The position numbers and the translations under genes were made by a program. Shown here piece by piece: positions 22,013-35,062 of a stretch of 64,000 bases of DNA; position 1 is the first letter of the stretch, and each line of letters begins with the position of its first letter. The notes beneath the pieces were generated by a model. That model was not told where the DNA came from and did not search any database. It saw only the letters and a program-made list of their open reading frames with translations. Location: NCBI GenBank assembly GCA_015039315.1, contig WIDE01000025.1:1482-65481 (forward strand), read 5' to 3'. This DNA comes from Clavulina sp. PMI_390 (Eukaryota; Basidiomycota; Agaricomycetes; Cantharellales; Hydnaceae).

Positions 22013-25000
22013 ATGGACGCTTCTCGCCCTACCTCCATTGAAGACCTCAAATTTGATGTGGTGCATATTCACCATACCTCTTTGTTGGCGCAGCTAACAT
22101 CCCCCCTAGAGCGCATTGAATAGCGAGAACAACGAAGCCTCTGTCTTTCAGTGGCTGAGTCGCTGTGAACAGTCGCTTAGAATATTACCAGAGGTCCTAG
22201 ACACTCTTGTTTTGTCTCGCCATTCTCCCAACTCACCCTAACTTGTAGGATGATATCAAGGCCGTCCAAAGCGGTCTCGAAGCAACACTGATCAGCATCA
22301 TCTCTGCGGGCCCCCCGTATCCTGTTCCCGGACGATCCATTCGGCAGCTCCTCGCGCGATCTTTCATTGTGCTATTTGAGCGCGCGCAAACTAGGAGCTT
22401 GTTCGATACGCTGCAATCTCTCTCTCGGACGACCAACGATTCAAAGTCCAGTGTCCAGTCCCGAATGTAAGCTCCCATGTTGAATGAAGCTTACTGAATG
22501 CCAATATCCAGTTGCCAATGCCCTGTAGATGCTCGCTCTTTGTGACAGGGGAAATCATGGCCGCATTTGGCTCCCAGGTAAGTCGGCGGTGATACTTCTC
22601 TCCAAACGACCCAGACACAGCTAATTGCCAAGAATAGATCATGTCTTTCATGGGTGAAGTTACCACTTCCACTGTGAAACTGTGGAAACAGTCAAACACT
22701 GTACGCTAGTACTTCAATTGGTGTACAGTCACTAACTCATTTGGATCAGATCCTACAAATCCGGTATCATGCTATCCGAGCTTTGCAAAGAAGTATCCCT
22801 GCAGCTGGACGGGCTATTCATGATGCTACTATGAAAGACATAATCAAACTTGCCAAAGCTGGCCTCTCTGACAAGGCAGTAGTTATTCAGAAGGCGAGTG
22901 CCTTAGTAAGTATATTCTCGAACCTTGGTTTCGTGTAAACGAATGTTCATCGCATCAATATAGACCCTATTGGCCGTATACCAAGGAGGCAGGGGCGTTG
23001 TCTCAACCTCTGAAATTGAGACTATTGTGTCGGCCTGCATTCGCGGCCTGGAAGCGGCTGATCATAGCACGCGAGGATCTTTCACTGAGCTTGTTGCTTC
23101 TGTACTTGCCCTCACTCAAACTGAAGTGGCCCGGGCTGTGGAACCCAGCTCACGGAAGCCTGGTAAAGGCGACGCAGATGGCGATGATGGTGGTGACAGC
23201 ACCGTTCGCACTGCACCTGAGGCGCCGACACCGACCATAATGACACTTCAAGAAATGCTCAACGTACTTGGCTCATGGGTGGTTCGTGCCGGCACAACCA
23301 AAAAAATGCGCGCGGGCCTTGTTGCAATGTATGCCAAACTATTCATGGCAATGGGTGCCTCCTTCGTAGAATCCCAATATCCCCAGATTGTGGCTCATCT
23401 CTTTTCCGACGTTGTCTCACACCCCCGCTGTACCGCGACTCGCCAGGATATTCTCCTCATCCGTGGGCTTGTAGGCACGCTTCTACGGGGGGTTGTCGGT
23501 ATCAGAATGTTGAGTGAGCAAGGGCAAATCAGCGCAATCAAGGCACTTTCCGATGGTTACCTCCGTCAATGGCCTGCCCTCATGCCAGGCCGCGAGCCTC
23601 CTTCATCAAGGGTCTTAGTCATCGCCTTGAACGAAGTTGGGGGTTTATTGCAACAACTAGGAAATGCACCTCCCCCAGTACAGGTAACACCCTCAGATTA
23701 AACTCTTTTCATATTGGGTGCTTACCGAGGCTTTAGGATGCTCTCGCTAGTCCATTGTTGGAACTCCTATCACACCCTAGCCACTCAGTGCGGCTCACCT
23801 CTGCATGGGTACTGAAAGTATTCTGCTTCGCGGCCCCATTACGGCTTGCAAGGAGCGTAATGAATGTTTGGGACCTTCTACAGAAGGATCTAGCCTCCCT
23901 CCTTGTGCCAAATGCGACATCAAATGTGTCCCAGAAGCTCCTTGGGCACTCTTATGGCCTAGCAGCGTTGGTGTCCGTCATTTCCCGTCGTCCTCTTTAC
24001 GTTTCCTATGACCTTAGCGCAAAGGTCTTGGACACCGCTGTCCAGCTCCTCAAACGTGCAGGTGAGCATGATATTGCTATATCTGGCGTCGAGATCGATG
24101 CTGCATGGACATGCATCTCATCTCTGATGTCACTCGGCCCAAACTTTGTCCGAGCCCATTTGTCACAACTACTTGTGCTTTGGCGGAACGCGCTGCCGAA
24201 ACAGACGAGCAAGGAGATTGCGCCTATGGGAGGGAGGAGCAAGGGAGAATGGGAGTTTCTCCTTCGAGTCCGAGAGAGCGCCCTGAGCGCCATCTTGAAC
24301 TTTTTGGCACACAACTCTCCCACCCTCGTCACTCTTGATGTTGCGAGGAGGCTTTCATCACTTCTTTCCAATGCACTTAACTTCGTTAATGGTTTTGTCA
24401 CCCAATATCGAAACGAATTACGCGAGACGGTATCTGCTGAGGACCAGAAGCTAATGCTTCGGGAGTCCATGCTTCGACGACGGGTTTTCCAGTGTTTTAC
24501 TGCTCTTGGAACGCCCGCATTACAAGAGAGTACTCAAATCTCACTACTGGAGTCTGCCGTCGCCCTATTTGCTGGCGCTGACGGGGCTATTGGCTCGTCA
24601 GCGCAAGCGGCTATTGTCAGCTCCTCTGGAAATTTCACCTCTGTGTGGAATGCAACAGACGGCTACGCATATGGACTGACCACGCTTGAAGCAATATCCC
24701 TTGAGAGTATGCAACCAGCGGGCCATGTAGCCGGATCTGCGACGCGGGATCTCACTGACCTCACTTTGGAAAAGATGGTCAGTACTTATTGATGACTCAT
24801 GATTTGCCTGCATGCTCACTGGCATTGTAGACGCGATTACCGATCTTCGGCTCGTTAGAGCACGATACATTGAGCGTTTGCGAAGGCAAATCCCCTGACA
24901 CCTCGCCCCGTATAACAGCAATGGCCCCGACCGCTGTGGTTGATGCCGCTATTGAGCTATTCGCTCTATTGCTCCCTAGGCAGGATCTTCCAACCGTTGA

Positions 25001-28000
25001 AAGATTTGTGAAAGAAGTCATAGATGCTTCGAAGGCTCCGCGGCTGGAGAGGAATATGGGGAGGAAGGGGGCAGTAATGGTCAATGCATTAAGTGGAATA
25101 CTCCTCGCGCTCTCCTCAGCAGCTCAGAACGGGAGGCACGCTAGAGCAACATTCGGGGCCTCTCAGGTTAACCAGCCATTATGCGCGTTCCTCAAGGTAT
25201 GTATCCGGTTTTCTGTGAATCTACCAAGTTACTCATGGCTGCTTTGGCGTCAGGATGTCCTCTTAACTGGCGATCCTAACGTACGCTCTCTTGCGAGTGA
25301 TGCCTTCGGCCGACTGGCTGGCTATGCCGATGCTACTTTCATCTCGAACCAAATAACGAGTTTAGTCGAACTGGTCGTAGCCAATCGCGATTCTAATGCT
25401 CGCGCGGGTTGTTCTTCCGCCTTCGGCGCCATATATACCCATGTTGGGGGTTTGCTTACTGGACCACTGCTTAGAACAACGGTGAACGTCCTGATGTCTC
25501 TCAGCACTGATCCGCACCCAACCGTGCACTACCATGCACTGATGGCTTTGAGCCAGGTGATCTCGGCCTCCAGTTTGAGTTTTTCACCCCTCATTGCTTC
25601 TACCCTCGTCATGCTCATCAAAGTATACTCGCTGGATTCGCATGAGCCGGAAGGTGGAACGCTTCAGAATATCAACGCTCGCGGGGACTGCTCGGTCCCG
25701 CAAATCATGTGTCAGTGCATCGATGCCATTATTGGTGTGCTTGGCCCGGAGCTAGCAGAGCCCGGAAAGACGAGGTCATTGACTTTAGATCTCGTCAATC
25801 AATTCTTCCACGAAGTCGACGAGGAAACCAGAGTCCAGTCCATTAGATGTGTCCAGCATATTCTCATATTCGAATCTGAGCCCTTACTCGTCTCGGCATT
25901 AATTGCTCACTTCCGGTCCAACTTGTCGTCTGAGGAACGCCCTCTGAAACTAGCATCTATCAACGTCCTTTATGCTCTCGTTCAAAAAGATGCTTTCACT
26001 TTGTCCAAGCTTGGAGGGGACAAACTTGTTGAAGATCTTTTCAGCATGCTGGACGATCCTTCGTCAGGTGAAGGTGTACGGGGTGTTATAACGAGCTGGT
26101 TACAACAAACTGTAATGCATGGCCCGTCAGCCTGGATCGACCTTTGCCAACGGATCATGTCTAAAAGCACTGCTTTTCAACCATCATCTGGAGCAACAAC
26201 GAAAACTGGGGCCAGTGGGCAAGACGACGAGGGTGAGGCTCTGAGCGTGGGTGTTGCACAAGATCAACCAGCTGTGGGGGGTGCTGGCAGGGCCTCTAGC
26301 ATATCGAGATGGCGCACTCAACTCTTCGCGTTACAGTGCCTTCATCTCATCTGCACTACCGTCGCCCAAAGTGGTCTACAGGAACACTTTGACCTTCGGT
26401 ATGCGCGAACCACAAAGGGGACCGAAAAGATCTCGCTCGCATCTCGAATCCCTGACCTTGTTAGGATGGCATTCTCGGCCTCAGCGGCATACGTGACTGA
26501 GATCCGACTAGAAGGGTTGGTTGTAATTCGCGATATTATTGAGGTTTGTCTAGAACTGATAGAGAACGAGGGTGCCAGATTGTCCTGAACCTATCTGTCG
26601 TGCAGATTTTCTCCCACTCTCCAGACCCAGACTACCCTGAAGCACTCCTGCTCGAGCAATACCAAGCACCTATCACCTCCGCATTAACCCCAGCATTCTC
26701 TTCAGATTCCACCCCAGAAATTCTCGCGTCTGCGATTCAAACATGCGCTAGCTTCATTGGGAGTGGTATTGTGAAAGAGACAGGCAGGATGGGCCGCATC
26801 TTGAAGCTTCTAACCTCAACACTTCAACAGGCTGAAGGTGATCTTTTCTTATAATGCGACTATGACCGTGAGCTGACCCCAGCTTTAGCTTCAACAACAC
26901 TCACAATAGGGGATGCCCAAGAGCTTAGCCCCAACGCCTCCGTGATGCTCCGAGTCGCAGTACTTGCAGGATGGGCGGATTTAGAAGTGGCAAGCGTGTC
27001 AAAGCCGTATCTCAAGGATGTATTGAATAACCATCGTCGAGTTCTCTCAACCCTCTGGATCGCCTCATTGCGTGACTATGCAAGCATCCACGCAGATTCA
27101 GAGCTCCTTCAGGAGGCCCCGTCGGGTTCTGTTGACTTGGCGTATACCGGCATGGGGCGCGAGATTCTACTGCCTGTAAGTAACTGTTCTTCACATACGC
27201 TAGCGTCCCTCGCTTTCTCACAACCACATATTGTTAGTACTACTCTGGCTCCTGGATCAAGATCATGCATGCTGTTGCTTGTAGTATGATGCGGAACGAC
27301 CCTGCTATTTTGGCTGCCATGGATGGACAAGAGCCAAGTCTAACAGCCTCCAAGACGCCGCAAACCGAAGGCACCTCCCTTTATCCAGTCATCCTTGGGC
27401 TCGTGTTTGAGGCACTTGCTCAGGGGACCGATGCGTCTCTCTCAACGAGTCGTCCATCATCCGCAGTTGCTCTAAAAACTCTCAGGTCCCTTGTGCGCCC
27501 GGAGTATTCTGGGAACGCTCTTTTCGAGCCTTCCACCTTCTCTGAACTAGTCGGCTTGTTTTATCGCATGGCCCTCACAGAAACACCGGACATACAGGGT
27601 ATTCTCGTTGACACAATTATTTCTATTGTGACCAGTCGTGATACAAAAACGTTATTGAGGTAAGTAGCAAGGTTTCCCAATCGCTTGTGGTTTTGAAAGT
27701 TCAACATTTGCGTTCCGGTAGAAATGATCCCAACTCGGGGTTAAATGATGCCCCAATTACCCAATGTCTTCGACTCTGTGGCTATATAGCACGGAACGCG
27801 ATCAACTCCAAGACCCTTCTCAGTGGTGAGCCCATTATTTGCCTCGTTTCTTCTCCGCGCTGACTTTCCCCTCCAGCCAGTAGTGCTGGAGCCTGGGCTG
27901 TTTTAATACGTGACAGCTTGGTTGGTTTCATGAATATAGCTCGCAAGCTGCCCGCTGCAGCCCGAGAAGATGCGAGAGCTATTGCCGCGCTCTTATATTC

Positions 28001-29069
28001 AGGTAATCGTTGTTCTCGCCTTCCACCGAACCGCTTGCGCTGATGATGGTCCTCTTAGTGCTGCTCAAGGATGAGACGTCTGAATCAGATCTGATCCAGC
28101 CCAGCCTTCCCGCGCTCAAAGTAATTATAGACTCCGATAATGATGTTGACACAACGGTATTGCGCCGCACAGTACATGCCCTATTGTCCACAGCTTTGCA
28201 GAATGTGGATGACATGAGGTGTGTCGAAACTTTGTGTGGTCTTTGAATGCCTCTCATCTAAGACTTTAGGGGACGTGAAGGACCTGTTCCGCGGTTGAAA
28301 GTCAAGAACAATCTATTGGCTACGGTGTTGATCCTCACCTCAGTTCCGAACTCACTCCCGTTGAGCCAGGCCGTCCTGGAACATTCTTGCTTCCTTATTT
28401 CAGAGAAATTAGGCGACAGCCAGTCAGAAGTACGTTCTGTAACGACATCCTGTCTGCCGTCTATTGACTGTGGCCTTTCGTCAGATCGCTCTGACTGCAG
28501 CGCATTGTGCACGAACTTTGATTGCCGCATCGACTTCTGGGGTCCTGTCTCTGCGCCCTTGTATCCGTCTACTCGTTCCGGGACTGATTTCCTGCATTGC
28601 AAACGCAGCAGCCTTCTTGAATAAAGGGGAAGGTCGTAGCGAGTTGGATGTGCTACAGTTGCAAGCAATTGAAGAAGTGCTAAAATGCTTCCAATCACTT
28701 TTCCAAGTCACACCCGAGGGAAATCGTGCGTAGCCTCGCCTAACATTGGCTGCGCGATCCCGTTAGCTTACATGGCCTTCAATTATCATCATACCAGGTG
28801 CTCGCACCCTCGCGATTATCATGCCTGTGCTCATCCTTCTGCTCGATCCGACGAACGCCCCACCCGCACCACCCCATACGACGGCCGTCACGTTCTTACT
28901 CGGATATGCTGCTTCTTCGTCTGCAGCCTTCAAAGAGGTGGCGGGTCGTTTGGATTCATCACAACGGGATATCTTAGAGTCATCAATCCGCCAGGCTGTT
29001 GGGGGGATTAATGAACAGCCTGTCGCGCCATCGGTTACAAAGAAACAGATTTCACTTCGATCCTTTTAG
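22013..29069 (+). CDS. LAA1: HEAT-repeat protein Laa1/HEATR5, AP-1 accessory factor
   Basis: Very large HEAT-repeat scaffold that works with the AP-1 clathrin adaptor at the trans-Golgi. I join 19 exons: 22013-22060, 22110-22193, 22249-22466, 22529-22577, 22638-22700, 22750-22905, 22964-23683, 23737-24777, 24831-25196, 25254-26543, 26606-26837, 26883-27175, 27238-27659, 27722-27825, 27877-28002, 28059-28218, 28270-28429, 28485-28725, 28798-29069. All are in phase, giving 2014 residues, about the yeast Laa1 size. Recognisable blocks are RQLLARSFIVLFERAQTRSLFDTL, GDPNVRSLASDAFGRLAGY, AGCSSAFGAIYTHVGGLL and TDPHPTVHYHALMALSQVI. The intron at 25197-25253 is 57 nt and stop-free in frame. The first exon border is less sure than the rest. 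Confidence 0.88.
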
Positions 29070-29196
29070 TGCTTAGAATCCCTTGTATCAATCTACATTG
29101 GCTCGGGCCAAATAGCCTTCAATACACATCTTTCCTTCCAGTTGCACGTGATCTAAGCGCCTAGCTAGCAGTACCAACTCGACGATCTCAAGCGCA

Positions 29197-29877
29197 ATGG
29201 CTCAGGTAAATAATGCTTTTTACTTTGGCAAGTTCTTCTCAGAATACGCTCCCAGTCTCCTGCACCGTATTTCGTTATCTATGGCGTCGATTATTCCGGG
29301 CGAACACACTAAACTGACCACTTGGGATGCAGGTTCCTTCTAACTTCACCCGATTCGTGGAGGTCGGGCGGGGTACGTTTTTATCTTGGGATCGGTTGGA
29401 TTCGAGCTCTCCAATTTACACAAATATCTCTTGGTTCAGTTGTTCTCGTCAACAAGGGCGAGTTGTCCGGCAAGATTGCTGTTATTGCTGAAATTATCGA
29501 TCACAATCGGGTGCGTACTTTTTACCTACCATCACGAAACCCTCTGCAATAAGCTCGCTGAACCATGGCTCACCCAGGCAATCATTGATGGTCCAAGCAC
29601 TGGTGTTCCTCGACAGCCATTCTCCTTCCGCCACTTGACTTTGACTACCTTTGTCGTCCCTAAACTTGCACGTGGGGCGGGGACCGGTGCCGTCCGCAAG
29701 CAGTTTGAGGCTTCTGGGATTGCTGCAAAATGGTCCGCATCTTCCTGGTCGAAGAAGCGTGAGGCTTCAAAAAGTCGGCGGGCAACGAGCGACTTTGACC
29801 GATTCAAGGTCATGCTCTTGAAGAAGGCGAGGCGAGACGTTGTGCGCAAGGCCGTGAAAAAGGCCAAGGCTGCGTAA
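29197..29877 (+). CDS. RPL14: 60S ribosomal protein eL14
   Basis: Component of the large ribosomal subunit. Four exons: 29197-29205, 29333-29372, 29440-29510, 29578-29877; 139 residues, normal for fungal eL14. The first exon codes only MAQ, a common layout for fungal ribosomal protein genes. The KOW-like start VEVGRVVLVNKGELSGKIA, then IIDHNRALIDGP and the basic tail ending VKKAKAA identify it. The first intron, 127 nt, is the longest of the gene. It starts 127 bases after the LAA1 stop, on the same strand. Confidence 0.96.
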
Positions 29878-30625
29878 ACGGTTTTTTCGTTGATTGTCGT
29901 CCTCCTTTGTTTATGCTGCTAAAAAGCGGGTGCTGGAGTGCAAGCTGGTTGCCGTTGTAGGGGTTTGTTCATCGTCCTGTCGTACATTGCCACCCCCACC
30001 TATATGTGCTATGTCATGCATCCCTCTTCTCTTCTCGACGTGCGTGAGCTTGTGACATGATCTGGTGATCTGGATGGACCTCCAAGTGGGGAGTACGATT
30101 GTGTGCTGATGATGCGCTTGATGGATGGCCATCAATGAAACACTTCAGTTACTTTTCGATCGGATTTGATGGACTCTTTACCGCCGACTACGATAACTGA
30201 GTACGACATCTGACTAAGTAATCCAGCCTGTTGTCCATCCAGTTGTATAGAGATCAGAACATGTAACACGAACCCTGTGCATCCGTGGCCAGATCATCAA
30301 TTCAGATCGTGGGCAATAAGTATGTGACTAGGGCGCTTCCAAGTGCCTTTCTCTGCTCTCTGCCGCCATCGCTTCTGACGACGAGCAGCCTCTCTTGTAC
30401 AGCGCAGAGCGTTCTTGCTCCATAACCTAACCTCTTTCAGGCCGGCCGGTCCGCTGGTCTCTAGGGAACCGTCGTCGACGACAGATCTCCCCTTCTCCTA
30501 ACTAGTAACCCCCATCCCCGAGCCCAGCGCTCGTCGCCTTTCTCTCTTTTTTTCACTCTCTTCTCGTCGGCGACGACAGCAGCGACAGTCCCCTGCGCAT
30601 TTGAGCAAGACTCCCCATCCTCGCC
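29878..30625. other. Intergenic region, RPL14 to VTS1
   Basis: No gene is supported. The right part (about 30440-30620) is very pyrimidine-rich, with CTCTC runs close to the VTS1 start, as expected for a long 5' leader or promoter. The minus-strand open frame 30461-30955 is the antisense shadow of the VTS1 first exon. Confidence 0.5.
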
Positions 30626-32993
30626 ATGTCCCTCCGTCCTAGCCCCTCCCCTTCTCCTGCGCCAGGCCAGAATGCCCCTCCTAACAACCTCAAGCCGATC
30701 AACACCAGGGCATCCCTCCAGCCCCCAGCTGTCCCCCGCACCCCCAGCGGCCAGCAGCAGGTCCCCATCTCCCCCCGCCCCCTTGGCATCAATAATGCCC
30801 ATGGTCGTCCTACCAGCGAGTTGCTTAACCCTGCCAGCAACGTAGCATTTCAAACGCCAGAAGGTTCGTTCACACACGTAAATCCATCCAACCGTCCCTC
30901 CTTGACAATTTTTTTTATAGTCGATGCTATTGATCAATGGTTCGAAAACTTGCAAAACTACGAGACAACCCTTGTACGTGCACCTGCCCGAAAACTGCGT
31001 TTCGTACCAATAACCCTTGCAACCTCTGACAGGAAGAGATGGCCGCCGCCTCTCTTGATGTGAATTTCAAGGAAGAACTTGGCGCGATTGAGCAATGTAA
31101 GCCTTTCCGTGAACCCTCCACTGTGATTTCTTGGTTGATGAGTATCCTCCAGGGTTCCGCGTACTTTCCGAGGCCGAACGAACCGCCGCCCTCTACAGCC
31201 TTCTTCAGCACTCGACACAGATGCAGATCCGCTTCTTCATCACCGTGCTACAGCAGATGGCCCGGTCTGATCCTATGACAGCCCTCCTGAGCCCAAATGT
31301 TGGAGGTGAGTTTTGATTTCTGGATGTCCTACATTCAGTTGTTCCACACAGTGTACTGACCGGCTTGGAAGCTTCTATGCAGAGCCAAATGGAAGCCAAA
31401 TTGGCGAGTATTGGCCTTAAATCACCAGGTTTACCCGCGTCCCCTTCGGCCCGTACATTCGGTTCGTCCCTGGCTCGCCAATCCATGACCTTGGACAACC
31501 CCAACTTTTTATCGCCTGAATCAGCCAATACTATCCAACCAGCCAACAGCGATCCCGCAGCTACTTTAGCTCACCAGCGGGCCAAGCTCAAGGCCAATGC
31601 TGCCCATCGGATTTCTGCCCCTGGTACCTTGGCACAGTTTAGCGAGAACCCGCGCAACGGTAATGTATGGCCCTCGAGCCAGCTCGGTCTTGTTGCTGAG
31701 CGCGCACCGTCACCAACGCGTGAAACGAGCCGGGAGGCGAAACTGTCCCCTCCTCTCCCTACCCCTGGCCGACCCAAAAGCATTGACTTCTCCACCGTTG
31801 CCAACTCTTTCCGTTCTCCCAGAGTTGCTCAAGTTCAGGGCGATCAGAAAGAGGACCCGCTCTCTCCCATGATTGGTGGTAATTGGGCAAGCATGGTGAA
31901 CACACCAGTGAACCCGATGTTTGCCCCCTCCAATACCACTGACAATGCGGGGCGCGAGAATATGGACGCCGCTAGCGTCAAGCTTGCTGCTTGGAATTTG
32001 TCCAACAACTCGAACAGCCGCGTTGTCCTGGATGATCCTCGCAAGTTCCGTCGTGTTTCAGCTGCGGCTAAGGCAGATTCGGCCAACGAGACGAGCACAT
32101 CTACGGTGTATGGGGACGATGGTGAGCCTCTCCACGGCGCAAACGGCACTGCACCCGCGAGCCGTCCAACCAACGGCGCGAATACTGCTGTTCGTGGCCC
32201 AGCAGCAAATAGCTCAGCCGCGAGCATGAACAATCTCCAAAATAGCTGGGGTGCCAATAATCCCCGTTCCCCAGCCCTATCATCAACCAGATTTGGCAGC
32301 GAGGCCAATGAGTCTCTGGCGAGCGCTGGGTTGAACTTTGCGGCTATGAACGGTCCAATGAGCGCTCAAGCTCAGGCCCAGGCGTTAGCGATGGCTCAGA
32401 TGGGGATGAACATGCCAGGGTTCAACATGTTTGGTGGTGTGAACGGTATGCCAGCTATGAGTCCCCTTGGGATCAATGGTTTAGTCCCAGGCATGGAGGG
32501 CCTGGCGCTCAACCCCATGCAGGTGCAGCAGGCTCAGGCTCAATTATTTGCTCAGCTGGCAGCCAATGGCTACAACCCTGCGGCATTCGGTCTTGGTGGC
32601 CTTCAGCCACCACAACAGCAACGGGGCTCCAGCCGTGCGGGAGGACGTTCTCCGAGTAATCGTGGAGGTACCTCTGCTAACGGCCGTGGAGGGGGTGACG
32701 GGAAGGACAAGGATGAGGAAGTAGATATATCACTCCTCGGAGATATACCAGGTTGGCTTCGCAGCCTTCGCCTGCACAAGTATACCCCCAACTTCGAGGG
32801 CTCGACGTGGAAGGAGATGGTGGTTATGGACGAGGCGAAGCTTGAGGCGAAGGGAGTTGCTGCACTCGGCGCTCGCCGCAAGCTACTGAAAACTTTCGAG
32901 GCAGTGCGTGCCAAGATGGGAATCCCCGACCCCGAATCGTCGACTCCCGCCAGCGAGCCTGGCGTTGATAGCACCCCTGCTGAAGATGCCTGA
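30626..32993 (+). CDS. VTS1: Vts1/Smaug-type SAM-domain RNA-binding regulator
   Basis: Binds stem-loop (Smaug recognition) elements in mRNAs and recruits the CCR4-NOT deadenylase. Five exons: 30626-30863, 30921-30973, 31033-31096, 31153-31305, 31372-32993; 709 residues. An N-terminal alpha-helical region contains [34 protein letters not shown] and [12 protein letters not shown], as in the fungal family. The SAM domain is at about 622-684 ([48 protein letters not shown]) with the basic RNA-contact helix. The middle is disordered and rich in Ala, Asn, Ser, Gln and Met. Its target complex is represented in this window by NOT2, 2.4 kb downstream. Confidence 0.92.
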
Positions 32994-33287
32994 GAGTCAT
33001 TCGTTCTGTTGGCCCCAAACACGTGTGCATTCTTGAATGCACAACTAATTTGATGTCTTTCTTTTCCCTGCCTTCTATCTCACGTGCTCTCGACGACTAC
33101 TCTGTATTCTTGGATTGAACTTTTATGTGTGTCATTTGGTTTGTTGATCTCCCTAGTTCTACTAGTAATGCTATGGCTCTTCGTGATCTCTTGATTATGG
33201 GAACTCTTGAACCATGTTCAGAGACATCGGGCGACGATCGCACTTGTATTCTTTCCTCAACTGACCCCCCACAGCGCTGTAATAACG

Positions 33288-35062
33288 ATGGCCACTCGGT
33301 CGCGTCCGTCATCACGCTCCCGTCAGCCCTCACCTATATCACTGCGTCGGTTCAAGACTGGCGAGCAACTTGAAGAAGGACCTGTTCTTGGATCAGACGG
33401 CACGGCCATACATGCCAACCGGATTGTGTTGATTACTGGAGGTTAGGCTCCTCCTTTCTCGTGGATGGTTTCGCTCGCCCATTTAGTCTTGCCCCTCGTC
33501 AGCTGCAAGTGGAATCGGCCTTGCTGCTGCGAAGAAATTCGCGCGGTACGGGTACCAACCTTATCGCTTGTAGGGGTGACACTCAGACGCCTTTTTGGGC
33601 ATTTTAGGCACGGATTACACGTCTGCCTCGCAGATCGGGACTCCGAACCTCTTAAAAAAGCGGAGAGTCTCGTTGCTGAAATCGCTGGTGCCGACAATGT
33701 ACTGGCAGTTGTGACGGATGTCTCCAAGCTTGACCAGGTGCAACGATTGCGCGATGAAGTCATGGCTAAATTTGGCGAGGCGAGCTTCGTTCCCTCGTTG
33801 TCAATGGGATGGCTGCACGAGGGCTCATAGTGACGATGCGGGATCTCCTTCCCCCTCCCTAACGCTGCTTTTGTACAGGTCAATGTTCTCCTCCACGCAG
33901 CAGCGATTGGGAAGGCTTCGGATGGAAGCATTGGGACCGCATTCGAAAACCTATCAGCCTGGCAGCAAGTCTTAGATGTGAACCTTGGCGGGGTGTGTCG
34001 ACCATCATTTTGTCTGACAACTGCGTTTTCCTCGACACTCATGACGCAATCCTCGAAATTCCAATCAGACGATCAACGTTATTCAGACCTTTACCCCTGC
34101 CATGTGCTCACAGGAGAACCCTGGCGCGTGAGTTTCATTCTAGGCTCTTTCAACCCCTGTGCGCTTATACTTATCTTCCTAGCATCATCCTTAGTAAGCC
34201 AAGTGATGAAGAGTGAAGCGTAGCAGATCTGAATACATTGGTCTTATCAATAATAGCTGGATCGAAACAGGGCATCACGAATCCACCGTGAGTACCAATG
34301 AGCTGTTGAGCTATCTCTCATCCTCTTTCTCAATGTGCGTTGCAGAGGCAATACCGCGTATAACGTGAGTAACAGGCAATCCGGCCTCTCATATGACGGT
34401 GCTCTAATGATCATTGCAGGTATCCAAAGCTGCTGTCAAAACTCTTGCAGAGAACCTCGCACATGAACTACGCAATCGGGGAGGCTTCGTCACCGCTCAT
34501 CTATTCGTGCAAGTGTTTTTTTTTGGAGGTATTCTTCTTCGGCATGCTCATCTAACTGCTTAATATGCGCAGCCCTGGTTGGACATGGACGGGTATGACT
34601 GGATCCAAGACTGGTGCTATCAAACCTGACGGTGCTTGGACACCGGAGGAGACTGTGAGGTGTGCATCGATCCTATTCACCATCGATTCAAGTATTGTTG
34701 ACTTATAACCGCCCTCTTCGTAGATACATGTTTGATAAAGTCAGGCAGGGCGAGTTCTATATCATCTGCCCGGACAATGAAACGTAAGGAATTTTGTTGC
34801 TTTGGCTTGCAAGTTGATGCTCAAACCCTCAGACACCAAAAGCCCCGAAGCACTAGATCACATCCGCATAAAGTGGGCGGCCGGGGATATCCTTGAAGGG
34901 CGTCCTGCACTCTCCCGATGGCACCCAGAGTGGAAGTATCAATTTGAAGAGTATGTGCGAGAGAACATGCAAGATGTCCAAGATCATCGAGAGGCTGGAG
35001 AGGCAGCCTCAATCGGTGCCAGTGGGTTGGATACGAATCCCAAGAGTACGATTGGAAACTAG
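33288..35062 (+). CDS. Short-chain dehydrogenase/reductase
   Basis: NAD(P)-dependent oxidoreductase with Rossmann fold; substrate unknown. Exons: 33288-33441, 33503-33545, 33608-33779, 33879-33992, 34069-34127, 34183-34193, 34257-34287, 34346-34364, 34420-34508, 34573-34659, 34724-34783, 34843-35062; about 352 residues. The cofactor loop GGAASGIGLA is split over exons 1-2. LADRD follows strand 2, and the catalytic YNVSK (about 200-204) straddles a splice site. PGWTWTGM lies after it. Exon 6 is 11 nt (AIILT). The intron after 34508 uses a GC donor (GCAAGT), and the intron after exon 3 begins GC or a weak GT nine bases later. The long C-terminal tail (RPALSRWHPEW) is typical of a fungal SDR subgroup. 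Confidence 0.82.

Noticed and set aside
22970..23701. LAA1 segments treated as separate genes because of in-frame stops
   Set aside because: Consensus GT-AG introns join all segments in phase into one 2014-residue HEAT-repeat protein.
24006..24470. 154-codon minus-strand open frame
   Set aside because: Shadow within LAA1 exon 8.
29206..29332. Possible intronic snoRNA in RPL14
   Set aside because: The intron is long enough, but I could not find a paired C box and D box or an H/ACA structure.
30461..30955. 164-codon minus-strand open frame
   Set aside because: Antisense to VTS1 exons 1-2, GC-skewed shadow with no recognisable motif.
31844..32308. 154-codon minus-strand open frame
   Set aside because: Shadow of the VTS1 low-complexity region; codon pattern follows the real gene on the other strand.
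33443..34042. 199-codon minus-strand open frame
   Set aside because: Runs antisense across SDR exons and introns; no motif, while the plus strand shows a full SDR signature.
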